A stretch of 57,429 nucleotides of DNA, from positions 1-57,429 of the forward strand of contig JAJDVT010000072.1 of the NCBI GenBank assembly GCA_022826005.1. Reading direction: 5' to 3'. Positions within the stretch are counted from its first letter, which is position 1; each line of letters opens with the position of its first letter. Both the position numbers and the translations under genes were made by a program. Source of the stretch: Gemmatimonadota bacterium (GTDB lineage: Bacteria > Gemmatimonadota > Gemmatimonadetes > Longimicrobiales > Gaopeijiaceae). The notes under the pieces are model-generated. The model had not been told where the DNA came from. It saw only the letters and a list, made by a program, of their open reading frames with translations, and searched no databases. Shown here one piece after another: positions 42,868 through 51,800 of the stretch.

Positions 42868-43890
42868 TCAGGCGGCAGTTCGAACCCGGTAGGTCTCCTT
42901 GTTCGTCGTCAGTGCCCAGACCCTCCGCGCCGTTCTGTTGGCTAGCGCGACCGCCACCAGCATCTTCGGCTTGCGTGCCAACATCCCGGCCAGCCACGGA
43001 TCCGTGTTCCGGTCGTACCGGACCGCGTTCCCAACAACGGCCATGGCTCCCGAGATCAGGAGCCGCCTGAGATCGCGCTGGCCCATTTTCGAGATCGCGC
43101 CCAGCCTCGGTTTGCCTCCGGTGGTGTGCTGCCGAGGCACGAGACCGAGCCAAGCCGAGAAGTCGCGACCGCGCCGGAAGCTCTCCATCGGCGGTGCGAA
43201 GGCCTGCAACGCCATCGCGGTGACCGGTCCGATGCCCGGGATCGTCATCAGGCGCGCCGTTTCTTCGTCCTCCCGTGCCCTCGTCCGGAGTTCGCGGTCG
43301 AGCCCGTCGATCTTCTCGTCGAGTTCGTCGATCCGCCCGAGCAGCAGCCTGCCCAGCTCGACGACCGCCTCGGGCAGGCCACAGTCCCCGTCTTCGAGCA
43401 CCGCAGCCAACTGCCTGATCCGGGCAGTGCCCTGGGGAGCCACAACGCCGTACTCGGCGAGGTGGCCCCGAAGCGCGTTGATCATCTGCGTGCGCTGGCG
43501 CACCAGCAGGTCACGCGTGTGAAACAGCATCCCCTGCGCCTGCTGCGCCTCGGTCTTGACCGCCACGAAGTGCATGGTCGGCCGCTGCGCCGCTTCCGTG
43601 ATCGCCTCGGCGTCCGCCGTGTCGTTCTTGTGCCTCTTGACGAAGGGCTGCACGTAGATCGGTGGAACCAGCCTCACCTCGTGGCCGAGCGCCATGATCT
43701 CCCGGCCCCAGTAGTGGGCGCTGGCGCACGCCTCCATCGCCACCGTACACCCCGGTTGCGAGGCGAGAAACCTCAGCAGCTTCCCGCGGCTCAGCTTTCG
43801 GCGGAAGGCCACAGACCCGTCCGCCCTCGCCCCGTGTACCTGAAAGCTGCGCTTTGCCAGATCGATTCCGATGATGCTAACCTCTTCCAT
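42868..43890 (-). CDS. IS110-family transposase (DEDD)
   Basis: A complete 340-residue enzyme. The N-terminal RuvC-like DEDD domain shows SIIGIDLAKRSFQVHG (first Asp), CTVAMEACASAHYWG (Glu) and VKRHKNDTADAEAITEAAQR (Asp-Asp). A coiled linker follows (RIDELDEKIDGLDRELRTRA), then Transposase_20: TIPGIGPVTAMALQAF, DFSAWLGLVPRQHTTGGKPR, GAISKMGQRDLRRLLISGAM with the conserved Ser-type catalytic neighbourhood. These enzymes insert at sites chosen by an element-encoded structured RNA. There is no frameshift, so it may be active. Confidence 0.93.
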   Translation of the reverse strand: MEEVSIIGIDLAKRSFQVHGARADGSVAFRRKLSRGKLLRFLASQPGCTVAMEACASAHYWGREIMALGHEVRLVPPIYVQPFVKRHKNDTADAEAITEAAQRPTMHFVAVKTEAQQAQGMLFHTRDLLVRQRTQMINALRGHLAEYGVVAPQGTARIRQLAAVLEDGDCGLPEAVVELGRLLLGRIDELDEKIDGLDRELRTRAREDEETARLMTIPGIGPVTAMALQAFAPPMESFRRGRDFSAWLGLVPRQHTTGGKPRLGAISKMGQRDLRRLLISGAMAVVGNAVRYDRNTDPWLAGMLARKPKMLVAVALANRTARRVWALTTNKETYRVRTAA

Positions 43891-44066
43891 GTGGATGTCT
43901 CCTCCCTCAGATGGTCAGACCTCTCAAGGTCGCAATCGCTTCAGTACCATCATGGCACATCGCGATGCCGCCGGGAGGGGGCGTCCACTCCATCGACGAT
44001 CTCCGCTCCCCGAGGGGGTAGAGGTTGGCGGAAAGCGGGTCCGCAGTCGGGAGCGCCGCCATCGGA

Positions 44067-44096
44067 AACGAGGCGGGGGGCGCCCCCCGCCTCGTT
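44067..44096. repeat. 30-bp perfect palindrome
   Basis: Left arm AACGAGGCGGGGGGC is followed directly by its exact reverse complement. It lies 80 bases outside the IS inverted repeat, between the IS and the small secreted protein gene. It could be a terminator-like cruciform or a preferred target structure for the IS. Confidence 0.8.
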
Positions 44097-44273
44097 GAGC
44101 TTGCAGACCGGCGGTGGACCTGTAACCGGACATTCCATTTGCTACCGAAAGCTCCCGACAACGAAGTTGCCAAGGACCATGACCCCCGCTATTCTTCGGC
44201 TTCGTAGGCCGGACCGTTTCCAAGAGGGACCGGCGCACTGGGAGGAACACTCTAACGATTACGGTGGAACGAG

Positions 44274-44690
44274 ATGAAGAAGCTGTTCGCGAGTCTGGCG
44301 CGGGTGGTGTCTTTGGGCCTGATGACGGTGTTGATGGCAGGCGACGTGGCGATCGGCGCGGCATCGGCGTCGGTCGTACCCATGGTCGGCAGTTCGGTCA
44401 CGGGCGGTGCACCGCCGTGCGCAAGCATACTGCCGCGTGATGCCTCACCAGCACCTACGTCGCAGTTCGACGCGACACAGGCATCGAAAGACGGGGCGCT
44501 CGACGTAGGGAGCACTGATCTCTGGTGTTACGAAGCCTTCGGTCCGCCGCCGCCATTCGAGGATGGCGAGGGGTGCTTTACGTACCACTTCTGGTGCGTT
44601 ACGGACGATGGTGAAGTCGTTTTCTGGGGTCATATAGTCGTCTGCGAGGGGGACGAGATCCCCGGAGACGACATTTCCAACTCCAACTGA
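44274..44690 (+). CDS. Small secreted Cys-containing protein
   Basis: A 138-residue protein from ATG 44274. The signal peptide MKKLFASLARVVSLGLMTVL continues to ...AIGAASA. The mature part is acidic, with four or five Cys in WCYEAFGPPPPFEDGEGC, TYHFWCVTDDGEVVFWG and VVCEGDEIPGDD, suggesting disulfides in a small beta fold. It lies 17 bases before a propeller gene in the same direction, so it may be its partner. No family recognised. Confidence 0.7.
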   Translation: MKKLFASLARVVSLGLMTVLMAGDVAIGAASASVVPMVGSSVTGGAPPCASILPRDASPAPTSQFDATQASKDGALDVGSTDLWCYEAFGPPPPFEDGEGCFTYHFWCVTDDGEVVFWGHIVVCEGDEIPGDDISNSN

Positions 44691-44707
44691 GTCCAATAGT
44701 GTTGGTG

Positions 44708-46096
44708 ATGGATAGGTGGGCTAACAAGCCCATTCCCCGCAGTCTCCGCCTGACGGAAGCGCCTGTGAATACCAGTAACCTCCTCTGGGTCGTTCTGTCC
44801 CTCGGCTTTGCAAAGCTATTCGTGGTGCCGGGTCTGTCGGCCCAGAAGGTGGTCGAAGTCACAGGCGACGACCGACAGATCGATGCGGATTTCCCGGAGG
44901 TTTACCGGGTCGGGAGCCTTGACGGAGAGCCGTGGGAGACCTTCGGTCGGGTGGGCGCGGTGGCCTTCGACGCCCAAGGCAACCTCTATGTGTTCGACCA
45001 TGGTAGCGATCCCTTCTCCGATCTGCGGATTGTGGTGTTCGATGGTTCCGGCACCTTTCGGCACGAGTTTGGTTCCGCCGGCGAGGGGCCGGGGGAGTTC
45101 AACCGCGTGGGGAGCTACACAGTCATGCGCGACGGCGCCACCATCGTCGGTGACATGGGTCATGGCGCATACCAGATCTTCGATGCATCCGGTGCCTTCG
45201 TGCGGATGGTACGCCCGGCGACCGGCGCATCCCCCATGGGGTTCATGCAGCGGAGTATTGCCGTCTCCACACCGATTCAGCCCGATCCGCGCGGCGGCGC
45301 AGTCTACACGATACCCCCGGAGACAGGCTTCGGCGTCGGTGCGGTGGGAGTCGGTCGGTCGCAGCCGACAGAGCGACCCGTCGTCCGCATCGGACTCGGG
45401 GGTGAAGTCGTCCAAGCGGATACCGTTGCGCGAGGTTGGGTTCCGCCGCGCGATCAGGGGCAACGCCTCTTCACCGGTTCCTCCGGGATCACGGTTGAGG
45501 GGCGCAACGTCACCCCCGGCCGCACTTTGAGTGGACTCTCCAGGCCTTCCATCTTCGAGCCCGAACTCCTGTGGGGCATCCTGCCCGGAGGTGACCTTGT
45601 GTACTCCGACTCCTCAACCTACCTGTTGAGGGTCGTGTCGCCTGAAACCGGAGAGGTGGTGCGAGTCGTCACACGGCCTTTCGATCCCGAGCCTGTCACT
45701 CCGCAAATCCAGGAAGACTATAGAGAACAGCGCAGCGCGAGGCGAAGAGATCGCAGGAGCAGCGAGGCGGCTGCGCGCTCCTCGGCGAACTCGGGACCGG
45801 CGCGGGTCTCCCTTGCCCTCACGGAGGCGCCATTCTACCACGAAATCCCCGTCCTCCGGGAGTTGAGCACGACTTGGGAGGGCCGGATCTGGGTCATGCG
45901 CCAAGCAGGCGCGCTCCTGGGCGACGAGCCGATCGACGTGTTGACGGAGGAGGGCGAATACGTCGGCACGTTTCCCGCCGACGCGACCGCAATGCCAAAT
46001 GCCTTTGGGCCGAATGGCTTGGCCGCCTTCATTGAGCGTGGCGAGCACGACGTAGTGCGCGTGGTTGTGCGCCGATTGCCCGAGAAAGTGCGCTGA
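44708..46096 (+). CDS. Secreted 6-bladed beta-propeller protein (paralog B)
   Basis: A 462-residue protein; ATG 44708 is preferred over the upstream GTG 44699. The N-terminus has a polar head then a signal core (LLWVVLSLGFAKLFVVPGLS, cleavage near LSAQ). Blades: GAVAFDAQGNLYVFDHGSDP, GSAGEGPGEFNRVGSYTVMR, YQIFDASGAFVRMV, DLVYSDSSTYLLRVVSPETG. An Arg/Ser-rich insertion (REQRSARRRDRRSSEAAARS) interrupts the penultimate blade. It ends AFGPNGLAAFIERGEHDVVR, as in paralogs A and C. Confidence 0.85.
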   Translation: MDRWANKPIPRSLRLTEAPVNTSNLLWVVLSLGFAKLFVVPGLSAQKVVEVTGDDRQIDADFPEVYRVGSLDGEPWETFGRVGAVAFDAQGNLYVFDHGSDPFSDLRIVVFDGSGTFRHEFGSAGEGPGEFNRVGSYTVMRDGATIVGDMGHGAYQIFDASGAFVRMVRPATGASPMGFMQRSIAVSTPIQPDPRGGAVYTIPPETGFGVGAVGVGRSQPTERPVVRIGLGGEVVQADTVARGWVPPRDQGQRLFTGSSGITVEGRNVTPGRTLSGLSRPSIFEPELLWGILPGGDLVYSDSSTYLLRVVSPETGEVVRVVTRPFDPEPVTPQIQEDYREQRSARRRDRRSSEAAARSSANSGPARVSLALTEAPFYHEIPVLRELSTTWEGRIWVMRQAGALLGDEPIDVLTEEGEYVGTFPADATAMPNAFGPNGLAAFIERGEHDVVRVVVRRLPEKVR

Positions 46097-46733
46097 ATCC
46101 GGATTTCCAAAACGGAGTATCTGGCTGGCCGGAGAGCGGATGTCGAGAGCCTGACGTGCTGCGGCCTCTCGCGGCGGGATCGGAGGCCGCCTTCGGGCTC
46201 TTTCGAGGAGTTTCGGGTATTCTACGGGCCACAGAATCGCCTGAGAGCGACGACCGCCGATCCCCGAGGGGTACGGGCAGGGTGGAAACCGAGCCGCGCG
46301 GGACAACGCCGCCGACCGCCAAGCAGTGACGGGTCGGCCTGTTCGCCCTCGCCGTCCGTGAGGCTGGCGGCAAAGAGGCCGAGGAACTGGCCCGAGACGA
46401 TCCGGCCCAGCGCGTCTCGGGCGGCGATCGGGGAGGGTTCCGCGAGTGTCCGCGGGGGCTGGCTTGAACCACTGTTAGGTGGTTCAGCCAGCATACCCCG
46501 TGTATAACACGGAGGCTGACGAGGGGTGGCTCCCGCCCCCCTTCGATCCCCTGGGGTTGCCCGCGCCGTTGACGGCGCGGCGGACGGTCCGCCCGTTGCC
46601 CTTGGGCTGACTCTTCCAGTCTGCCCGTTTCGCGGTGACGTAGGTGCGCAATGCTGCGCCCCGGCGTACTTTGGTAACCGACGCCGGAGGGCGTCGAGTT
46701 CGGAACCCTCAACCCCAAAGCACTGCACGCTTC
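46097..46733. other. 637-base intergenic region with two palindromes
   Basis: No gene is supported; the long reverse-strand frames here are Arg/Pro/Ser-rich shadows. It holds a 13-bp-stem hairpin (46459-46491) and a close palindrome CCGTGTATAACACGG (46498-46512), probably a transcription end and/or regulator site ahead of the next propeller gene. Downstream of both propeller genes B and C there is short shared sequence (CCGGAGAG...CGGATG...TCGA). Confidence 0.5.
46459..46491. terminator. Strong hairpin between propeller genes
   Basis: CTGGC and TGAACCAC pair with GTGGTTCA and GCCAG (one bulged T), closing a 6-nt TGTTAG loop, 13 bp in all. No T-run follows. Confidence 0.5.
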
Positions 46734-47957
46734 ATGCACCGGATGGCAACACAGCGCGCCGAGCGCATCGCGGTGGGCTCGGCGGGCTTCATCACGGCGC
46801 TCGTAGCGGCGGCTCTTCCGCTCGCCGCGCAAGAGGTGATCGAACTTCCCGGCGAGGACCGCCTCCTCGACGCCGACTTCGAAGAGATCTACCGGCTGGG
46901 TGCGGCGGGTGGGCGTGGCTGGGAGACATTCGGCCGGGTCGCCAGCGTAGGCTTCGATGGTGCCGGCAACCTCTACATCCTCGACTCGGGCGCGGTGCGA
47001 ATCCATGTCGTCGACCAGCAGGGCAATCTGGTGCGGCAATTCATCGGGCAAGGCGAGGGTCCCGGCGAGTTCGGGGGCAACTACGCAGACGCGCTGGAGT
47101 TTGCCGTCATGCTGGACGGCAGTGTGGCCGTCTACGACATGGGACGAATGGGATTCGCCCTCTTCGACGCACAGGGCGAATTCGAACGCACGATCCCCCT
47201 TGGAGGCCCGCAGACGCACTTTCCGATGATCGGCGGCCTTCAGGCCTTCCCGGCATCGGAGCGGGTACTCGCCACCACCGAAGTCGGCTATCTGAGGAGG
47301 ACCGCGCCCGGTCCCGACGACGAATCGCAGGCACCCTCGTTCCGGTATGTCCTGTCCTACGGTTTGAGCGCCGATCAGGTCCGCGTCGATTCGGTCGCGG
47401 CGGGGTGGCGGCCTCAAGGCGATCCCGAGGCGTTCAAGCCCCGCCTCGCGGCGGGCGTGCTGCCCAACGGGGCAGTGGTGTACACCGACTCCTCTTCGTA
47501 CGCTATCAAGTTCGTGGTGCCTGGCGGTCGCGTTGACCGGATCCTGACCCGTCCGTTCCGGTCGCGCCGCGTGACGGAAGCCATGAAGGCCGCCGAGCTC
47601 AAGCGCCGGCTTGAGGGGCTTGGGGACGGCGGCGGCGATCCGATGCGGCAACGAATGATCGAATTCCGGCGCAGCCAGATCGAGGCGATGGAATTTTTCC
47701 ACGAGGTCCCCGTCGTCCTCGACCTGAAAACGAGTTGGGAAGGCACTATCTGGATTCGCCAACGGGGTGACGACGAGACGGAAGGCAGCCGGATCGACCT
47801 TGTTTCGTCGGAAGGCCGCTATCTGGGCACCTTCGCGCCCGACTCCACCGCGATGCCTTCGGCCTTCGGCCCAAACGGCCTCGCCGCCTTCGTAGAGACG
47901 GACGACTTGGACATATCCTACGTCGTGGTCAAGCGTCTGCCGGATGGGATGCGCTGA
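46734..47957 (+). CDS. Secreted 6-bladed beta-propeller protein (paralog C)
   Basis: A 407-residue protein; ATG 46734 or 46743 (MATQRAERIAVGSAGFITAL...) both give a signal peptide ending ALPLAAQ. Blades: ASVGFDGAGNLYILDSGAVR, GQGEGPGEFGGNYADALEF, GFALFDAQGEFERTIPLGG, GAVVYTDSSSYAIKFVVPGG. It ends SAFGPNGLAAFVETDDLDIS and VVVKRLPDGMR. It is the most compact of the three paralogs and shares with B the start of the mature protein (V-E-V-T-G-D-D-R-Q-I-D-A-D-F versus I-E-L-P-G-E-D-R-L-L-D-A-D-F). Confidence 0.87.
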   Translation: MHRMATQRAERIAVGSAGFITALVAAALPLAAQEVIELPGEDRLLDADFEEIYRLGAAGGRGWETFGRVASVGFDGAGNLYILDSGAVRIHVVDQQGNLVRQFIGQGEGPGEFGGNYADALEFAVMLDGSVAVYDMGRMGFALFDAQGEFERTIPLGGPQTHFPMIGGLQAFPASERVLATTEVGYLRRTAPGPDDESQAPSFRYVLSYGLSADQVRVDSVAAGWRPQGDPEAFKPRLAAGVLPNGAVVYTDSSSYAIKFVVPGGRVDRILTRPFRSRRVTEAMKAAELKRRLEGLGDGGGDPMRQRMIEFRRSQIEAMEFFHEVPVVLDLKTSWEGTIWIRQRGDDETEGSRIDLVSSEGRYLGTFAPDSTAMPSAFGPNGLAAFVETDDLDISYVVVKRLPDGMR

Positions 47958-48057
47958 TCCCCCACACGTATCCCAGAGAGCCGGTCGGGAGAGAACCGGA
48001 TGCTCCGGCATCTCGAAGCCGCGCTCGACAGAGCCTTCCCGCCAGGGATTGATGAGT

Positions 48058-48153
48058 CCCGGAGCGACCCCCGCCGCGGAGGTTGGGATGGAATGCACAT
48101 CCCGACCTCCGCAGATGCCACGGCAGGCATCGAAAAATGGGGGTCGCTCCGGG
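48058..48153. ncRNA. Candidate structured RNA or folded DNA element: three-way junction
   Basis: An outer stem of 15 perfect base pairs (48058-48072 with 48139-48153) encloses two hairpins: a 15-bp stem with one wobble and a 7-nt loop (48076-48090 with 48098-48112), and a 6-bp stem with a 6-nt loop (48114-48119 with 48126-48131). The joining segments are GCC, A and GAAAAAT. Such nested pairing is not explained by a coding gene or a simple terminator. Orientation is unknown because the pairing works on either strand. Confidence 0.6.
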
Positions 48154-48472
48154 CACGGCCCCCGGTTCCACTGCGGCGCAGCCGCCCCGGAGGCCGTGAT
48201 GCAACTGAAAGCCGGACAACGACATGCGCCGTCGCGGTCGTGCACTCCCGAACCGCGATTTCGCGCACATGCACGACCTCCTCACATGTGCGGTCCCCGC
48301 ACGGCCCCGGACCCGCGTTCAGAGTCCGAACAAACGTCTCCCCAAGTGTTCGTGCGCGCCACGCTCCTGTCGACCCCCGACAAAACGCCTACACCGTTCG
48401 TATCGCGACCAGCCGGACCTGTTGGACGACCTGCCACTGGTCAAACACCCCCTGCTCGGCGACATTTCGTTC

Positions 48473-48490
48473 GCGCAGATCGTGCAGTCC
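48473..48490 (-). repeat. Inverted 18-base repeat core
   Basis: GCGCAGATCGTGCAGTCC is the exact reverse complement of 42217-42234, and its inner 13 bases are the reverse complement of 48712-48724. It lies 22 bases upstream of the integrase arm's ATG. Confidence 0.6.
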
Positions 48491-48511
48491 ATCTTCGAAA
48501 GGAATCGAACG

Positions 48512-48739
48512 ATGGCACGCACGAGAAGAAGCCGCCGGAGCTACGGCGCCGGCGAGTGGGGCCGGAACCGCGTGAGGGTGTTCCCCGACGCCAAGACCGG
48601 CCTGTACCAGATGGAGTGGCGAGAGAACGGCCGCAGGGTCACCCGGTCGCTGGGACAGCGCTTCGCGAGTGACATGAATCACGGTAAGGAATCGTCTAAG
48701 TTCATACAGGGCTGCACGATCTGCCGTCCTTGCCGCTGA
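48512..48739 (+). pseudogene. Tyrosine integrase, N-terminal arm only
   Basis: ATG 48512 after AAAGGAA. MARTRRSRRSYGAGEWGRNR, VRVFPDAKTGLYQMEWREN and GRRVTRSLG are the arm-type DNA-binding start of integrases common in this phylum. After residue ~50 the similarity ends and the frame reads MNHGKESSKFIQGCTICRPC from the 65-bp repeat, then stops. The core-binding and catalytic (R-H-R-Y) domains are missing, so it cannot recombine DNA. Confidence 0.65.
48676..48739 (+). repeat. 65-bp repeat, copy 2
   Basis: Partner of 42184-42247; shared core CTGCACGATCTGC at 48712-48724. It forms the truncated 3' end of the integrase arm. Distance between copies is ~6.5 kb. Confidence 0.6.
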
Positions 48740-48810
48740 ACGATACTTGGAGCCGCGCCCCCGCGATTGAGGGATCGTCGGGGTCGATTGGCGGGAGAAT
48801 GCCGTGCCGT

Positions 48811-51800
48811 TCAGAACGTGAAGTCGAGTGCAAGTCTGAGTCCGAGATTGGAGTCTTGTCCGGGCATCCGGCTGCGTGACCCCTCGATCCCAAGCCGCAT
48901 GATCTGGCTGACGTGGTACCGGGTGCCGAACGACCAGGAGCGGGTCCGGCCGTCCGCCGATAGGCGGGTGTAGCTGTCGAGCGCGCCTTCGCCCGCGGGG
49001 TTCTTGAACCCGTAGCCGGCCTCGGCGTCGAGCCGCCAGTCCTGTCCCGTGGCGGGCGTCATTGCGTGGAACGTTCCGCCGTCCATGAGTCCGTGCATGC
49101 CGCTTCGGTCGCGCCCGTGCCCGGGGCTGACCGCGAGCCGGAACCCTTGGCCGCGTGTTCCGGGATCGAACGCGAGCCGCAGCGCGGCGCCCCATTCGCG
49201 GTGCCGGTTCGAGCCGAGGGCGAGCCTGCCCCTGAGGTCGAGGTCGAGTCCGCGGCCCGCGTAGCCGACCGAAGCGCCGGTCTCGGCACCCGCGCCCGTA
49301 TCGGCGTCGCCCGCGTCGTAGCGCGCTCCAGCCTGCGTGGCGAGCTTGAGGCCGCCGGAGGTCCAGGACGCTTCAAGCAGTGCGCGTGCGCGCGAGGCCG
49401 AGCCTTCGCGCTCGCCGCCGTCGGCGCGCATTCCGACGGTGAACGCGTCGCCGGTGAGCGCGAGTCCGAACGCGCCGCTGCGGGCGAGCGGAACGTTGAC
49501 GCCACCCGATAGCATGCGGAGCGAGGCGCCGGCGTCGCCTTGGCGGTCGTCGTGCCCGACATCTCCGCTTCCGTAGCCGGCCATGGCCCAGAGTCCGATC
49601 CCTGGCGACGGCTGGAGGAACAGGTAGGGATGCACGCTGTTCATCGCGTGGCCGAGCGAGCCGTCGATTGAGCCGCGTGAGTAGTCGAGGTCGCCGTCGC
49701 TGCGCATGAGCGACACTCCGAGGAGCGCGGAGGAGCCGATGCGGGCGTCGGCACCGACGGTGAGCGAGCGCATGCCCCCATCGTAGTCGATGCCGGGTTC
49801 GCCGCGGAACGATTGGGTCGCGCCTTCGGCCCAGAGCCCGAGCCGGAGCCATCCCTGGGCGGACTGCGGCCCCAAGCCGGTCGCGAACGAGACGCTCGGA
49901 AGCAGGCGTTCGGCCGCCTCCCGTCCGGTGGGCAGTGCGAACGACTCGGAGCGGCGCGCCATGTCGGCTGCCGAGGATGCGCCCAGCGGCAGGCCGGTGA
50001 GCGAGGCGAGAGAGCTCGCCGCGCGTCCGGTCCACTCCGCCGCGGAGCTGGGCGCGGATGTCTTGAAGCCCGCCGGTCCCGGCCGCATGACGGCGTCGAT
50101 GCGTGCCCCGATGGCCTGGCGCGCGCCTTCGGCCACGGCGCGTCCGAAGACGGCAAGGCCGAGGTCGAACGCCTCGTCCCGGAGCGCGCCGGCGTCCTGC
50201 GCCGCGATGTCAACGGTGGCGGAAGCGACGGCGCCCGCGCTCACGGCTTCGGGCAGCGTGCCGAACCCGAGCGCGAGCAGGCCGGGCACGGTCCCTGCCG
50301 GGACTTCGATCATGAACGTTGAAAGCGAATCGCCGGATACGAACACCACGGAGTCCGGGAAAACCGGCTCCGGGAAGGAGGCGTAAGTGGCCGTGATGGG
50401 CACGGCCACCCGCCGGTCGGCGGCGGGACTCACCCGCAGCGTGATCCCGGTCCCCGGCCCGCCCGCAACCGCCGAGTACTCGGCTTGGACGTATTCGACC
50501 TCAAGTTCGGTCGGCGATCCATCCTGGACGACGGATCCCGAAACCCGGTCTCCCGCGGCCGCCGTGACGACGATCCGCGTCGTCGCCGGAACGCCGACGG
50601 CCACACCTTCCGGAAGGTCGCCGAACCGGACCGCGAGGGTGTCGGCGGCCAAGAGGCCGGCGGTGCCGATGGCCAGACTGCTACTGCTCGCGCCGCTCTG
50701 GAACGTGACGATGTGCGTGCCGTCTCCGGCCACGACCTCGATCGCGAGCGTTGAGGAGGCCGCGGGCGACAGAAGGACGGCGACATCGGCGGATCCGCCC
50801 GCGGCGGCCGTGTAGCTGTCTGCGCCGAACGATACGACCGGCGTGGAGGCTCCGACGACCGCGATGGCCGCGCTCTCCGCGCGCTTGCCGGGCCCGTGGC
50901 CGTCGGTGTAGGTGAACACGGCGCGCAGGTACTTGCCCCGGTCCGCTTCGGTCGGGGTGTAGAAGCGCCTCGCCGCGCCCTGCACGATCATCGTCCACTG
51001 GGCGCCGTCGGACGACCGCTGCCAGCTCCGCATCTTGCTCCTCTCGACCGAGCGGTCCTGGTCCATCAGCGTCGCGGTCAGCCGCTCGCCCACGCGGGCC
51101 ACGTCCGCGCTCAGCGCGATCTTGCCCGGATCGTCCGCGTTCGTCACCCGGATCTTGACCGAGGCGGTGTCGGCAAGTTCCCCGTCGCTCGCCTCGACGA
51201 GCACGGTGAACAGCGTGTCCCCGCTCTCGTAGTCGAGGTCCGCGCCGTCGGCCACCGTGATCTGGCCGGTCGATTCACCGATCCCGAACAGGCCCTCGTC
51301 GTCGCCCGACAGGAACCCGTAGGACAGCGTGGGGCTGTCGGAGTCGGTCGCCGCCACCGGCGCGCCGACCTCCGTGCCGCCCGGCGAGTTCTCCGCGACC
51401 TCGCGCTCGTACGCGGCGGCGAACTTCGGAGCCGCGTTCGCGGGCAGCACCTTCACCGCCACGCTCACGGCCCGCTTGCCCGGCCCGTGGCCGTCGGTGT
51501 AGTCGAACACCGCCCGCAGCCACTTGCCCTCATCGAGCGCCACGGGGTTGTAGGTCCGGCCCGTGCCGATGTAGTTCCACGAGTTGCCGCCCGCCGAGCG
51601 CTGCCACCTGCGGCGCCTGCCCGCGTCCCGCACGCCGTCCTCGTCCATCAGCGTCGCGGTCGACTCGACGCCCACACGGGCCACATCCGGGCTCAGCGCG
51701 ACCTTGCCCGGATCGTCCGCGTCGGTCACCCGGATCTCGACCGAGGCCGTGTCGGCGAGCTCGCCGTCGCTCGCCTCGACGAGCACCGTGAACAGCGTGT

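Larger units (their letters stand above)
42580..43987 (-). mobile_element. Complete IS110-family insertion sequence, IS1111-like layout
   Basis: The transposase gene is bracketed by a 10-bp inverted repeat TGGACGCCCC (42580-42589) and GGGGCGTCCA (43978-43987). The element would be ~1.4 kb, normal for the family. On the coding strand there are ~90 bases before and ~290 bases after the gene; the long noncoding stretch downstream and subterminal inverted repeats are features of the IS1111 group, whose guide (bridge/seek) RNA maps there. Exact ends are not certain because these elements make no target duplication. Confidence 0.6.
47958..48511. other. 554-base intergenic region with a structured element
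   Basis: No gene is supported. The region contains the three-way-junction element at 48058-48153 and, near its right end, the inverted 18-base repeat core (48473-48490). The frame leading into the integrase arm (LVKHPLLGDISFAQIVQ) is open but has no start. Confidence 0.5.

Noticed and set aside
46459-46491. tRNA-like or integron attC site
   Set aside because: The TGGTTCA segment looks like a T-arm, but no acceptor or anticodon arms can be drawn, and the conserved attC end motifs (RYYYAAC/GTTRRRY) are not in the right places.
46029-48245. 738-residue reverse-strand open frame across two propeller genes
   Set aside because: Its residues are Arg/Gly/Pro/Ala-rich without domain pattern and it is exactly antisense to two clear genes; long open antisense frames are expected at this GC content.
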